Assembly: GCA_023053545.1 (NCBI GenBank)
Contig: JAKZAN010000004.1
Span: forward strand, 1,922,001-1,986,000
DNA from: Lepidurus packardi
Lineage: Eukaryota > Arthropoda > Branchiopoda > Notostraca > Triopsidae
Length of the DNA: 64,000 nucleotides
Direction: 5' to 3'
Part shown: piece after piece, positions 38,709 to 49,290 of the stretch
Layout: every line of letters starts with the position of its first letter
Position numbering within the stretch: position 1 is the stretch's first letter
The notes under the pieces: generated by a model
Seen by the model: the letters and a program-made list of their open reading frames with translations, nothing else
Databases searched by the model: none
Told to the model about the DNA's origin: nothing
Made by a program: the position numbers and the translations under genes

Positions 38709-39971
38709 ATGTGTCAGTTGCGCATCACTCATGAATCCTACTATTGCACTTGGGATCGTGACCTTACACCAACGGCAAATAAACAACATTCAGTCATCCC
38801 TACGACAATCCCTGTCAGAGGTCACGAGTGCCTCAATTGGAAGATACAAAATCAGGGTTCATATCACACAACATCGTTTGCAACCAAGATGGGGTCAATC
38901 ACACGCACTCGAACAAAAGGCGACATAGACCATGAAGGTTTCTGTATTGGGAAATCGGTTCACATTATTGTTGAGTGGGTAGAAGCCAGTTTGTCACCTG
39001 TGAGAATAGTGGCCAACCTTTCTCCACTAGGAGGAATCTCGAGTTATGCTCTATTGTCTGGGGAACAGTTGGATTCGGACGGACCATTTGCAATGACAGA
39101 CTTAGGTGGGGCAGCATATGGGATCTCCAATATAAACACCTCAGATTGCAATCTTGTGAAGTTGTATAGTGGTCCCGGAATCATTCTCAAGTTTCCTGCA
39201 GGTGGAGAGATTCTGATCATTCACAAGTTGTCAACGGGTGTTCGCTTGAACGGGGTTATAGATCGCTGCTATGTGTCTTTATGGGCTACTGCAGATCCTT
39301 TCTTGTTTATCACCAATGCAAGTTCTTATCCCCTACCTCAAGAATCTCTGGAAATTGTTGGTTCTTGGTCGTCTCTCCTACAGGCTGCAACGGAGTTTTT
39401 CGTATCTTCCTCACTTGCTGCTATTCTCAACTCCAGACAGATCAGTTTAATTAATATGTGTCGTCTAGAGACATCACTTCGGCGGGAGGTGCTCTACTCA
39501 TCAGCTTTAGACCCTGAAATGTTGGGGTATCGGCTTACTGGTCAACCAGGGTGGTCGGCTACTGTTGCCGGTGAGCTTGTCAAGCTTAGTAAGTGCAGCA
39601 GTGTTGTAGTCAAATTAGCATCTAAGACATTATGCTACACTCTCCTTCCTCTTGTTCGAGATGGCGACAAGTCAGAACAATTTATGCACCCTGTTCATAG
39701 AACAATCCACAACTCCGCTGTTCAAATATCTTGTGAAGACCCAGCATTACCAGGGTTTTCATCTGGTAACCAATGGTATGAGATGTCTCCATCAATTCGC
39801 CCTCTTGGTCAAATCAACCCCTTACCCTCAGACCTCAAAGCTTATCACACTCTGGATACTTCAAAGAGGGGTTTGCTGTACACAGCTGATGTTTTATCAC
39901 GACTGGAGAGCACCACTTGGATCAATGATCGGAAACGTGTGTTACATGATTCTCTGTTGAACATACGTTGA
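38709..39971 (+). CDS. Unit 3: viral glycoprotein-like ORF
   Basis: Intact. It shares three private changes with unit 4: Phe in TEFFVSS, Val in RREVLYSS and Ser in LASKTL. Units 3 and 4 are therefore sister copies. Confidence 0.5.
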   Translation: MCQLRITHESYYCTWDRDLTPTANKQHSVIPTTIPVRGHECLNWKIQNQGSYHTTSFATKMGSITRTRTKGDIDHEGFCIGKSVHIIVEWVEASLSPVRIVANLSPLGGISSYALLSGEQLDSDGPFAMTDLGGAAYGISNINTSDCNLVKLYSGPGIILKFPAGGEILIIHKLSTGVRLNGVIDRCYVSLWATADPFLFITNASSYPLPQESLEIVGSWSSLLQAATEFFVSSSLAAILNSRQISLINMCRLETSLRREVLYSSALDPEMLGYRLTGQPGWSATVAGELVKLSKCSSVVVKLASKTLCYTLLPLVRDGDKSEQFMHPVHRTIHNSAVQISCEDPALPGFSSGNQWYEMSPSIRPLGQINPLPSDLKAYHTLDTSKRGLLYTADVLSRLESTTWINDRKRVLHDSLLNIR

Positions 39972-40272
39972 ACAGCACCACCACCGGCCGGCTTTATCAA
40001 CTCGCTGCAATCAGCTGGTTGATCAGATACTACACTGTACGTTTGTGTCAGATTTTTCAACTTCACTGATATCTCATCCACCGTACGGACGACACCAACA
40101 CCTTCCAAAGACCGTCTCATGGACTCAAAAATAGGCTTATTGCGTTTTGCACGGCGCAGATCCTCGTAACTATCTTGCCAAATGTTTAACAAAGCTGACA
40201 ACTCAGAATCAACCCAATTGGATGAGCGTTTTCTTTCTTCTTTTTCTTTCTTCCCAAGAGTGCAGCGAAGAA
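39845..40272 (-). CDS. Unit 3: antisense Myb/SANT-like ORF
   Basis: Identical in its 118-codon core to unit 1. Confidence 0.45.
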
Positions 40273-40331
40273 CTGCAAAGAATGCAGACTAACCAGTGTA
40301 GTATCTGATCAACTCGCTGCTAGACGGGTGG

Positions 40332-41594
40332 ATGTGTCAGTTGCGCATCACTCATGAATCCTACTATTGCACTTGGGATCGTGACCTTACACCAACGGCA
40401 AATAAACAACATTCAGTCATCCCTACGACAATCCCTGTCAGAGGTCACGGGTGCCTCAATTGGAAGATACAAAATCAGGGTTCATATCACACAACATCGT
40501 TTGCAACCAAGATGGGGTCAATCACACGCACTCGAACAAAAGGCGACATAGACCATGAAGGTTTCTGTATTGGGAAATCGGTTCACATTATTGTTGAGTG
40601 GGTAGAAGCCAGTTTGTCACCTGTGAGAATAGTGGCCAACCTTTCTCCACTAGGAGGAATCTCGAGTTATGCTCTATTGTCTGGGGAACAGTTGGATTCG
40701 GACGGACCATTTGCAATGACAGACTTAGGTGGGGCAGCATATGGGATCTCCAATATAAACACCTCAGATTGCAATCTTGTGAAGTTGTATAGTGGTCCCG
40801 GAATCATTCTCAAGTTTCCTGCAGGTGGAGAGATTCTGATCATTCACAAGTTGTCAACGGGTGTTCGCTTGAACGGGGTTATAGATCGCTGCTATGTGTC
40901 TTTATGGGCTACTGCAGATCCTTTCTTGTTTATCACCAATGCAAGTTCTTATCCCCTACCTCAAGAATCTCTGGAAATTGTTGGTTCTTGGTCGTCTCTC
41001 CTACAGGCTGCAACGGAGTTTTTCGTATCTTCCTCACTTGCTGCTATTCTCAACTCCAGACAGATCAGTTTAATTAATATGTGTCGTCTAGAGACATCAC
41101 TTCGGCGGGAGGTGCTCTACTCATCAGCTTTAGACCCTGAAATGTTGGGGTATCGGCTTACTGGTCAACCAGGGTGGTCGGCTACTGTTGCCGGTGAGCT
41201 TGTCAAGCTTAGTAAGTGCAGCAGTGTTGTAGTCAAATTAGCATCTAAGACATTATGCTACACTCTCCTTCCTCTTGTTCGAGATGGCGACAAGTCAGAA
41301 CAATTTATGCACCCTGTTCATAGAACAATCCACAACTCCGCTGTTCAAATATCTTGTGAAGACCCAGCATTACCAGGGTTTTCATCTGGTAACCAATGGT
41401 ATGAGATGTCTCCATCAATTCGCCCTCTTGGTCAAATCAACCCCTTACCCTCAGACCTCAAAGCTTATCACACTCTGGATACTTCAAAGAGGGGTTTGCT
41501 GTACACAGCTGATGTTTTATCACGACTGGAGAGCACCACTTGGATCAATGATCGGAAACGTGTGTTACATGATTCTCTGTTGAACATACGTTGA
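40332..41594 (+). CDS. Unit 4: viral glycoprotein-like ORF
   Basis: Intact. It carries the three changes shared with unit 3 plus the GHGCLNW variant of unit 2, a mosaic that suggests exchange between units. Confidence 0.5.
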   Translation: MCQLRITHESYYCTWDRDLTPTANKQHSVIPTTIPVRGHGCLNWKIQNQGSYHTTSFATKMGSITRTRTKGDIDHEGFCIGKSVHIIVEWVEASLSPVRIVANLSPLGGISSYALLSGEQLDSDGPFAMTDLGGAAYGISNINTSDCNLVKLYSGPGIILKFPAGGEILIIHKLSTGVRLNGVIDRCYVSLWATADPFLFITNASSYPLPQESLEIVGSWSSLLQAATEFFVSSSLAAILNSRQISLINMCRLETSLRREVLYSSALDPEMLGYRLTGQPGWSATVAGELVKLSKCSSVVVKLASKTLCYTLLPLVRDGDKSEQFMHPVHRTIHNSAVQISCEDPALPGFSSGNQWYEMSPSIRPLGQINPLPSDLKAYHTLDTSKRGLLYTADVLSRLESTTWINDRKRVLHDSLLNIR

Positions 41595-41895
41595 ACAGCA
41601 CCACCACCGGCCGGCTTTATCAACTCGCTGCAATCAGCTGGTTGATCAGATACTACACTGTACGTTTGTGTCAGATTTTTCAACTTCACTGATATCTCAT
41701 CCACCGTACGGACGACACCAACACCTTCCAAAGACCGTCTCATGGACTCAAAAATAGGCTTATTGCGTTTTGCACGGCGCAGATCCTCGTAACTATCTTG
41801 CCAAATGTTTAACAAAGCTGACAACTCAGAATCAACCCAATTGGATGAGCGTTTTCTTTCTTCTTTTTCTTTCTTCCCAAGAGTGCAGCGAAGAA
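41468..41895 (-). CDS. Unit 4: antisense Myb/SANT-like ORF
   Basis: Identical in its 118-codon core to unit 1. Confidence 0.45.
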
Positions 41896-42684
41896 CTGCA
41901 AAGAATGCAGACTAACCAGTGTAGTATCTGATCAACTCGCTGCTAGACGGGTGGATGTGTCAGTTGCGCATCACTCATGAATCCTACTATTGCACTTGGG
42001 ATCGTGACCTTACACCAACGGCAAATAAACAACATTCAGTCATCCCTACGACAATCCCTGTCAGAGGTCACGAGTGCCTCAATTGGAAGATACAAAATCA
42101 GGGTTCATATCACACAACATCGTTTGCAACCAAGATGGGGTCAATCACACGCACTCGAACAAAAGGCGACATAGAACATGAAGGTTTCTGTATTGGGAAA
42201 TCGGTTCACATTATTGTTGAGTGGGTAGAAGCCAGTTTGTCACCTGTGAGAATAGTGGCCAACCTTTCTCCACTAGGGGTGCGTTCCAATTGGCGACTCA
42301 ACCCGGGTTGAAGTGGGTTTTCAACTCGGGTTCCAGAACTCGCCTGTTTCAAGTGGCCAAACTCGGGTTCAAAGCGGAGTTGAGTTTAGGGTTTTTCGAC
42401 TCCACTTTGGATCAGGGTTGAACACAGCAGAAGCGAGTTGGGGGACGTTTCGCGTCTGGGTGCTAGGTGGAGTCGTGGTTCCATGTATACAAAACAAAGC
42501 TTTTCAAGCATTTTCACTCTTTTCGTTGACAGTTATATTATCTTATTGTATCGTCACATAAAAAGGTAGTTTTTAGAAATATTATCCTTTCCTTAAATTT
42601 TCACTTTGAAGTGACAGGTGAATTTGTATAAAGTTTTCTACCGGCAAGTGCGTTAATTTTAGTTCTGTTTATTTTAATGCAGTT

Positions 42685-43541
42685 ATGGCTGACCCCATAA
42701 AAAAACGATCCATCTGGGGAGTAGAAGAAACGAGGTTTATGATTAGTCTATGGGGAGACCCTGCTATGCAGACGCAATTCGACGGAATGAAGAGAAAGGA
42801 TACCCTATTTAAGGAACTGGAAAACAAAATGCTTGAGTACAAGTACGTCCGTTCCTCGCACCAAATTAAGGAGAAACTCAAGAACCTCAAAAGGGATTAT
42901 CGGGAAACGTTGAAGACAATTTCACAAAGTGGTGCTGGTGACCTCAATATGGACGATAATCCATACTTCGAAGATATAAACAAAGTATTGGGGCATCGTC
43001 CAAGTTCGAGCCCCATTGAAATTTTGGATTCAATGTCTCCTGTTCCGTCCACATCTTGTTCCATACCCTATTCCATTACTCCAATTGACGATCGTATAGA
43101 TGATGACACATCAGCATTACAAAGTGATTCTGACGGTAATTACTTTGATCTATTCCTAGCACAAATTAATTATACTTGAAAGTAGATACGCGTAACGAAT
43201 CTTCAAGTTCTGTCGGGGGTAGGCCGCCTCCGAGAAAGAGAAGCAAGACAGACGCTTTGAAGTCAATCGAGTCTCTCATGCAGGGCTTTGCTGAGCGAGA
43301 TGCTCAGTTTTTGGAGCAGCAGAACAGGATTTTGAATGATCTTAACGAAAGGAGGGAGCGGGAAGATACTTGGCGCTTAAAAGAGCAGGAGTTCCGTGAA
43401 AAAGAAGCGGAGCGCCTTGCTAGAGAAGAAGAGCGTAGCAAATGCGATGAAGAGAGAAAAGACAAGATGCTCGAGCTTATGGCATTGCTTGTCGGCAATA
43501 AATCTGCAGATAAAGCAAACACCCGTTCTCAAAGAAAATAA
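42685..43541 (+). CDS. Harbinger Myb/SANT-like DNA-binding protein
   Basis: In this superfamily the Myb-like partner helps bring the transposase to the nucleus and to the element ends. Residues about 8-72 (KKRSIWGVEETRFMISLWGD through IKEKLKNLKRDYRETL) form the trihelix Myb/SANT-like domain. An acidic, Ser-rich middle follows, and then a coiled coil rich in Glu and Arg (ERREREDTWRLKEQEFREKE). I join 42685-43135 to 43183-43541 across a 47-bp GT-AG intron, which keeps frame and gives 269 aa. Without the intron the frame stops at 43179. The intron is short, so a frameshifted gene is the alternative. Confidence 0.85.
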
Positions 43542-43649
43542 CAATATAATGAACAATTATCTGGTTTTCTCTGGTCTTTTTTGTCATGCATTTGATTAAC
43601 AGTGCAATACACCAGTGCAATTTGGAACTATTTTACTTTTCATAATTCA

Positions 43650-44456
43650 TTACATACTATCACACAAGGCGTCCCTGACAGAGTTTGGGAACGTCGTAGG
43701 TTGTGGACGAGGTACGTTTTCGATTTGTTCCTCAAAATCATCTTCAACCGCAGGCAGTCTGAAGCACGAATCAAAGAGGTCTCCTTGGTCCTCGCAAATG
43801 TTGTGTAATATACAGCATGCATATATAACTCTGTTAATGCGGAAAATGTTTGTATCATTCCTTTTCAGGAGACATCTCCATCGACCTTTCAGTTTCCCGA
43901 AGGCCCGTTCTACTACCATGCGATTACTACTCAAAATGCTGTTGAAACGTTCCTTCTCGTCAGTAATCGCATGTGTAGGATACGGCTTCATAAGCCAAGA
44001 TAAGAGTGGATAAGCGGCGTCACCAATGACATAACATGGGACATTTATCCCGTTGACAAGTTTTCTTAGATTGGGGAATAGACGATTTTGCTGGCCAAGC
44101 CGGTGCAGTTTGCTGTTTGCAAAAATTCTTGCATCGTGCACCGAGCCAGGCCAGCCAACGTTGATGTTGATAAAACGCCCTGAGAAATCCACTACAGCTT
44201 GAAGTACAACCGTGTACGTACCCTTTCGTACACAGTAATAGTCAGAACTGTGTTCTTTCGGTGCCAAAATAGGGATATGTGTACCATCAATGGCTCCAAC
44301 ACACTGGGGCTTGCTGAAATGCAATCTAAAACGTACATAATATTTTAACGTAAGTCCATATTTCATTCCTAATTTAAAGGTATTACTTTGCTGCGACACT
44401 GAAAAGTCCATCACCATATTTTGAAGAAAAAGAAATATAGATGTTTCGTCCATCAT
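43650..44456 (-). CDS. Harbinger (HARBI1-like) DDE transposase, N-terminus missing
   Basis: 268 codons from an ATG at 44456. The DDE_Tnp_4 catalytic residues are all visible: Asp in QCVGAIDGTHIPI, Asp in IGDAAYPLLSWL and Glu in MVVERAFGKLKGRW. Related proteins are about 350-400 aa, with an N-terminal helix-turn-helix region before the first Asp. Here only about 50 unconserved residues precede that block, so the N-terminal part seems lost or sits in an exon I cannot find. A TTTCAG acceptor at 44319-44314 could start a later exon. The element may therefore depend on a helper. Confidence 0.88.
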   Translation of the reverse strand: MMDETSIFLFLQNMVMDFSVSQQSNTFKLGMKYGLTLKYYVRFRLHFSKPQCVGAIDGTHIPILAPKEHSSDYYCVRKGTYTVVLQAVVDFSGRFININVGWPGSVHDARIFANSKLHRLGQQNRLFPNLRKLVNGINVPCYVIGDAAYPLLSWLMKPYPTHAITDEKERFNSILSSNRMVVERAFGKLKGRWRCLLKRNDTNIFRINRVIYACCILHNICEDQGDLFDSCFRLPAVEDDFEEQIENVPRPQPTTFPNSVRDALCDSM

Positions 44457-45521
44457 TCAGTTTATTTATTTAAAGAAAACGCACGTTGCAATATTTCCAA
44501 ACACTTTGTTTTTATTTAAAATTTTGATGAAGTAGTATTGTATCACTGAGTGCAATACAGCGATTCATTGTCTCTGATTACAAGTTATATCGATTCCAAC
44601 CATAACCCGATTGAATAGTACAAGTGCCTATTGGGACGCGGGTTTACTCAACCCGAGTTCAGAAAACTCAACTCCCTAGTCGAGTTCGCAATTGGAACGC
44701 ACCCTAAGAGGAATCTCGAGTTATGCTCTATTGTCTGGGGAACAGTTGGATTCGGACGGAACATTTGCAATGACAGACTTAGGTGGGGCAGCATATGGGA
44801 TCTCCAATATAAACACCTCAGATTGCAATCTTGTGAAGTTGTATAGTGGTCCCGGAATCATTCTCAAGTTTCCTGCAGGTGGAGAGATTCTGATCATTCA
44901 CAAGTTGTCAACGGGTGTTCGCTTGAACGGGGTTATAGATCGCTGCTATGTGTCTTTATGGGCTACTGCAGATCCTTTCTTGTTTGTCACCAATGCAAGT
45001 TCTTATCCCCTACCTCAAGAATCTCTGGAAATTGTTGGTTCTTGGTCGTCTCTCCTACAGGCTGCAACGGAGTTTTCCGTATCTTCCTCACTTGCTGCTA
45101 TTCTCAACTCCAGACAGATCAGTTTAATTAATATGTGTCGTCTAGAGACATCACTTCGGCGGGAGATGCTCTACTCATCAGCTTTAGACCCTGAAATGTT
45201 GGGGTATCGGCTTACTGGTCAACCAGGGTGGTCGGCTACTGTTGCCGGTGAGCTTGTCAAGCTTAGTAAGTGCAGCAGTGTTGTAGTCAAATTAGCACCT
45301 AAGACATTATGCTACACTCTCCTTCCTCTTGTTCGAGATGGCGACAAGTCAGAACAATTTATGCACCCTGTTCATAGAACAATCCACAACTCCGCTGTTC
45401 AAATATCTTGTGAAGACCCAGCATTACCAGGGTTTTCATCTGGTAACCAATGGTATGAGATGTCTCCATCAATTCGCCCTCTTGGTCAAATCAACCCCTT
45501 ACCCTCAGACCTCAAAGCTTA

Positions 45522-45949
45522 TCACACTCTGGATACTTCAAAGAGGGGTTTGCTGTACACAGCTGATGTTTTATCACGACTGGAGAGCACCACTTGGATC
45601 AATGATCGGAAACGTGTGTTACATGATTCTCTGTTGAACATACGTTGAACAGCACCACCACCGGCCGGCTTTATCAACTCGCTGCAATCAGCTGGTTGAT
45701 CAGATACTACACTGTACGTTTGTGTCAGATTTTTCAACTTCACTGATATCTCATCCACCGTACGGACGACACCAACACCTTCCAAAGACCGTCTCATGGA
45801 CTCAAAAATAGGCTTATTGCGTTTTGCACGGCGCAGATCCTCGTAACTATCTTGCCAAATGTTTAACAAAGCTGACAACTCAGAATCAACCCAATTGGAT
45901 GAGCGTTTTCTTTCTTCTTTTCTTTCTTCTTTTTCTTTCTTCCCAAGAG
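45522..45949 (-). CDS. Unit 5: antisense Myb/SANT-like ORF
   Basis: The 118-codon core (45522-45878) is unchanged. Beyond it the first long-form (+12 bp) spacer adds four codons of Lys/Glu/Arg type in frame, and the acceptor lies near 45961. I give a conservative end. Confidence 0.4.
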
Positions 45950-46020
45950 TGCAGCGAAGAACTGCAAAGAATGCAGACTAACCAATGTAGTATCTGATCA
46001 ACTCGCTGCTAGACGGGTGG

Positions 46021-47283
46021 ATGTGTCAGTTGCGCATCACTCATGAATCCTACTATTGCACTTGGGATCGTGACCTTACACCAACGGCAAATAAACAACA
46101 TTCAGTCATCCCTACGACAATCCCTGTCAGAGGTCACGAGTGCCTCAATTGGAAGATACAAAATCAGGGTTCATATCACACAACATCGTTTGCAACCAAG
46201 ATGGGGTCAATCACACGCACTCGAACAAAAGGCGACATAGACCATGAAGGTTTCTGTATTGGGAAATCGGTTCACATTATTGTTGAGTGGGTAGAAGCCA
46301 GTTTGTCACCTGTGAGAATAGTGGCCAACCTTTCTCCACTAGGAGGAATCTCGAGTTATGCTCTATTGTCTGGGGAACAGTTGGATTCGGACGGACCATT
46401 TGCAATGACAGACTTAGGTGGGGCAGCATATGGGATCTCCAATATAAACACCTCAGATTGCAATCTTGTGAAGTTGTATAGTGGTCCCGGAATCATTCTC
46501 AAGTTTCCTGCAGGTGGAGAGATTCTGATCATTCACAAGTTGTCAACGGGTGTTCGCTTGAACGGGGTTATAGATCGCTGCTATGTGTCTTTATGGGCTA
46601 CTGCAGATCCTTTCTTGTTTATCACCAATGCAAGTTCTTATCCCCTACCTCAAGAATCTCTGGAAATTGTTGGTTCTTGGTCGTCTCTCCTACAGGCTGC
46701 AACGGAGTTTTCCGTATCTTCCTCACTTGCTGCTATTCTCAACTCCAGACAGATCAGTTTAATTAATATGTGTCGTCTAGAGACATCACTTCGGCGGGAG
46801 ATGCTCTACTCATCAGCTTTAGACCCTGAAATGTTGGGGTATCGGCTTACTGGTCAACCAGGGTGGTCGGCTACTGTTGCCGGTGAGCTTGTCAAGCTTA
46901 GTAAGTGCAGCAGTGTTGTAGTCAAATTAGCACCTAAGACATTATGCTACACTCTCCTTCCTCTTGTTCGAGATGGCGACAAGTCAGAACAATTTATGCA
47001 CCCTGTTCATAGAACAATCCACAACTCCGCTGTTCAAATATCTTGTGAAGACCCAGCATTACCAGGGTTTTCATCTGGTAACCAATGGTATGAGATGTCT
47101 CCATCAATTCGCCCTCTTGGTCAAATCAACCCCTTACCCTCAGACCTCAAAGCTTATCACACTCTGGATACTTCAAAGAGGGGTTTGCTGTACACAGCTG
47201 ATGTTTTATCACGACTGGAGAGCACCACTTGGATCAATGATCGGAAACGTGTGTTACATGATTCTCTGTTGAACATACGTTGA
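46021..47283 (+). CDS. Unit 6: viral glycoprotein-like ORF
   Basis: Intact. It has Ile in LFITNA like units 2-4 but Leu in LPLVRD like units 7-15. Its leader has A instead of G in the left inverted-repeat arm (45985 region). Confidence 0.5.
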   Translation: MCQLRITHESYYCTWDRDLTPTANKQHSVIPTTIPVRGHECLNWKIQNQGSYHTTSFATKMGSITRTRTKGDIDHEGFCIGKSVHIIVEWVEASLSPVRIVANLSPLGGISSYALLSGEQLDSDGPFAMTDLGGAAYGISNINTSDCNLVKLYSGPGIILKFPAGGEILIIHKLSTGVRLNGVIDRCYVSLWATADPFLFITNASSYPLPQESLEIVGSWSSLLQAATEFSVSSSLAAILNSRQISLINMCRLETSLRREMLYSSALDPEMLGYRLTGQPGWSATVAGELVKLSKCSSVVVKLAPKTLCYTLLPLVRDGDKSEQFMHPVHRTIHNSAVQISCEDPALPGFSSGNQWYEMSPSIRPLGQINPLPSDLKAYHTLDTSKRGLLYTADVLSRLESTTWINDRKRVLHDSLLNIR

Positions 47284-47513
47284 ACAGCACCACCACCGGC
47301 CGGCTTTATCAACTCGCTGCAATCAGCTGGTTGATCAGATACTACACTGTACGTTTGTGTCAGATTTTTCAACTTCACTGATATCTCATCCACCGTACGG
47401 ACGACACCAACACCTTCCAAAGACCGTCTCATGGACTCAAAAATAGGCTTATTGCGTTTTGCACGGCGCAGATCCTCGTAACTATCTTGCCAAATGTTTA
47501 ACAAAGCTGACAA
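47157..47513 (-). CDS. Unit 6: antisense Myb/SANT-like ORF
   Basis: Core identical to unit 1. The frame extends past the long-form spacer. Confidence 0.4.
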   Translation of the reverse strand: MSALLNIWQDSYEDLRRAKRNKPIFESMRRSLEGVGVVRTVDEISVKLKNLTQTYSVVSDQPADCSELIKPAGGGAVQRMFNRESCNTRFRSLIQVVLSSRDKTSAVYSKPLFEVSRV

Positions 47514-47655
47514 CTCAGAATCAACCCAATTGGATGAGCGTTTTCTTTCTTCTTTTCTTTCTTCTTTTTCTTTCTTCCCAAGAGTGCAGCGAAGAACTGC
47601 AAAGAATGCAGACTAACCAGTGTAGTATCTGATCAACTCGCTGCTAGACGGGTGG

Positions 47656-48918
47656 ATGTGTCAGTTGCGCATCACTCATGAATCCTACTATTGCACTTGG
47701 GATCGTGACCTTACACCAACGGCAAATAAACAACATTCAGTCATCCCTACGACAATCCCTGTCAGAGGTCACGAGTGCCTCAATTGGAAGATACAAAATC
47801 AGGGTTCATATCACACAACATCGTTTGCAACCAAGATGGGGTCAATCACACGCACTCGAACAAAAGGCGACATAGACCATGAAGGTTTCTGTATTGGGAA
47901 ATCGGTTCACATTATTGTTGAGTGGGTAGAAGCCAGTTTGTCACCTGTGAGAATAGTGGCCAACCTTTCTCCACTAGGAGGAATCTCGAGTTATGCTCTA
48001 TTGTCTGGGGAACAGTTGGATTCGGACGGACCATTTGCAATGACAGACTTAGGTGGGGCAGCATATGGGATCTCCAATATAAACACCTCAGATTGCAATC
48101 TTGTGAAGTTGTATAGTGGTCCCGGAATCATTCTCAAGTTTCCTGCAGGTGGAGAGATTCTGATCATTCACAAGTTGTCAACGGGTGTTCGCTTGAACGG
48201 GGTTATAGATCGCTGCTATGTGTCTTTATGGGCTACTGCAGATCCTTTCTTGTTTGTCACCAATGCAAGTTCTTATCCCCTACCTCAAGAATCTCTGGAA
48301 ATTGTTGGTTCTTGGTCGTCTCTCCTACAGGCTGCAACGGAGTTTTCCGTATCTTCCTCACTTGCTGCTATTCTCAACTCCAGACAGATCAGTTTAATTA
48401 ATATGTGTCGTCTAGAGACATCACTTCGGCGGGAGATGCTCTACTCATCAGCTTTAGACCCTGAAATGTTGGGGTATCGGCTTACTGGTCAACCAGGGTG
48501 GTCGGCTACTGTTGCCGGTGAGCTTGTCAAGCTTAGTAAGTGCAGCAGTGTTGTAGTCAAATTAGCACCTAAGACATTATGCTACACTCTCCTTCCTCTT
48601 GTTCGAGATGGCGACAAGTCAGAACAATTTATGCACCCTGTTCATAGAACAATCCACAACTCCGCTGTTCAAATATCTTGTGAAGACCCAGCATTACCAG
48701 GGTTTTCATCTGGTAACCAATGGTATGAGATGTCTCCATCAATTCGCCCTCTTGGTCAAATCAACCCCTTACCCTCAGACCTCAAAGCTTATCACACTCT
48801 GGATACTTCAAAGAGGGGTTTGCTGTACACAGCTGATGTTTTATCACGACTGGAGAGCACCACTTGGATCAATGATCGGAAACGTGTGTTACATGATTCT
48901 CTGTTGAACATACGTTGA
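47656..48918 (+). CDS. Unit 7: viral glycoprotein-like ORF
   Basis: Intact consensus copy. Units 7-14 have the same translation. Confidence 0.5.
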   Translation: MCQLRITHESYYCTWDRDLTPTANKQHSVIPTTIPVRGHECLNWKIQNQGSYHTTSFATKMGSITRTRTKGDIDHEGFCIGKSVHIIVEWVEASLSPVRIVANLSPLGGISSYALLSGEQLDSDGPFAMTDLGGAAYGISNINTSDCNLVKLYSGPGIILKFPAGGEILIIHKLSTGVRLNGVIDRCYVSLWATADPFLFVTNASSYPLPQESLEIVGSWSSLLQAATEFSVSSSLAAILNSRQISLINMCRLETSLRREMLYSSALDPEMLGYRLTGQPGWSATVAGELVKLSKCSSVVVKLAPKTLCYTLLPLVRDGDKSEQFMHPVHRTIHNSAVQISCEDPALPGFSSGNQWYEMSPSIRPLGQINPLPSDLKAYHTLDTSKRGLLYTADVLSRLESTTWINDRKRVLHDSLLNIR

Positions 48919-49148
48919 ACAGCACCACCACCGGCCGGCTTTATCAACTCGCTGCAATCAGCTGGTTGATCAGATACTACACTGTACGTTTGTGTCAGAT
49001 TTTTCAACTTCACTGATATCTCATCCACCGTACGGACGACACCAACACCTTCCAAAGACCGTCTCATGGACTCAAAAATAGGCTTATTGCGTTTTGCACG
49101 GCGCAGATCCTCGTAACTATCTTGCCAAATGTTTAACAAAGCTGACAA
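48792..49148 (-). CDS. Unit 7: antisense Myb/SANT-like ORF
   Basis: Consensus core. Confidence 0.4.
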   Translation of the reverse strand: MSALLNIWQDSYEDLRRAKRNKPIFESMRRSLEGVGVVRTVDEISVKLKNLTQTYSVVSDQPADCSELIKPAGGGAVQRMFNRESCNTRFRSLIQVVLSSRDKTSAVYSKPLFEVSRV

Positions 49149-49290
49149 CTCAGAATCAACCCAATTGGATGAGCGTTTTCTTTCTTCTTTTCTTTCTTCT
49201 TTTTCTTTCTTCCCAAGAGTGCAGCGAAGAACTGCAAAGAATGCAGACTAACCAGTGTAGTATCTGATCAACTCGCTGCTAGACGGGTGG

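Larger units (their letters stand above)
42277..44704 (+). mobile_element. PIF/Harbinger DNA transposon (2428 bp)
   Basis: The ends are perfect 16-bp terminal inverted repeats, GGGTGCGTTCCAATTG, at 42277-42292 and 44689-44704. The flanking trinucleotides are TAG (42274-42276) and TAA (44705-44707), fitting the 3-bp target duplication of this superfamily with one mismatch. Sub-terminal copies of an ACTCGGGTT-like motif are present at both ends. It carries the usual divergent gene pair, a Myb/SANT-like protein on + and a DDE transposase on minus. Removing the element and one trinucleotide restores the reading of a normal unit. It is absent from the other 15 units. Confidence 0.93.
41955..45648 (+). 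pseudogene. Unit 5: glycoprotein-like ORF split by a transposon
   Basis: The 5' part (41955-42276) and the 3' part (44708-45648) are separated by a PIF/Harbinger element and its target duplication. The left part reads on into the element for a few codons and stops at 42309-42311. Apart from the insertion the halves carry one substitution each: Glu for Asp in DIEHEG and Thr for Pro in DSDGTFAM. Confidence 0.9.
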
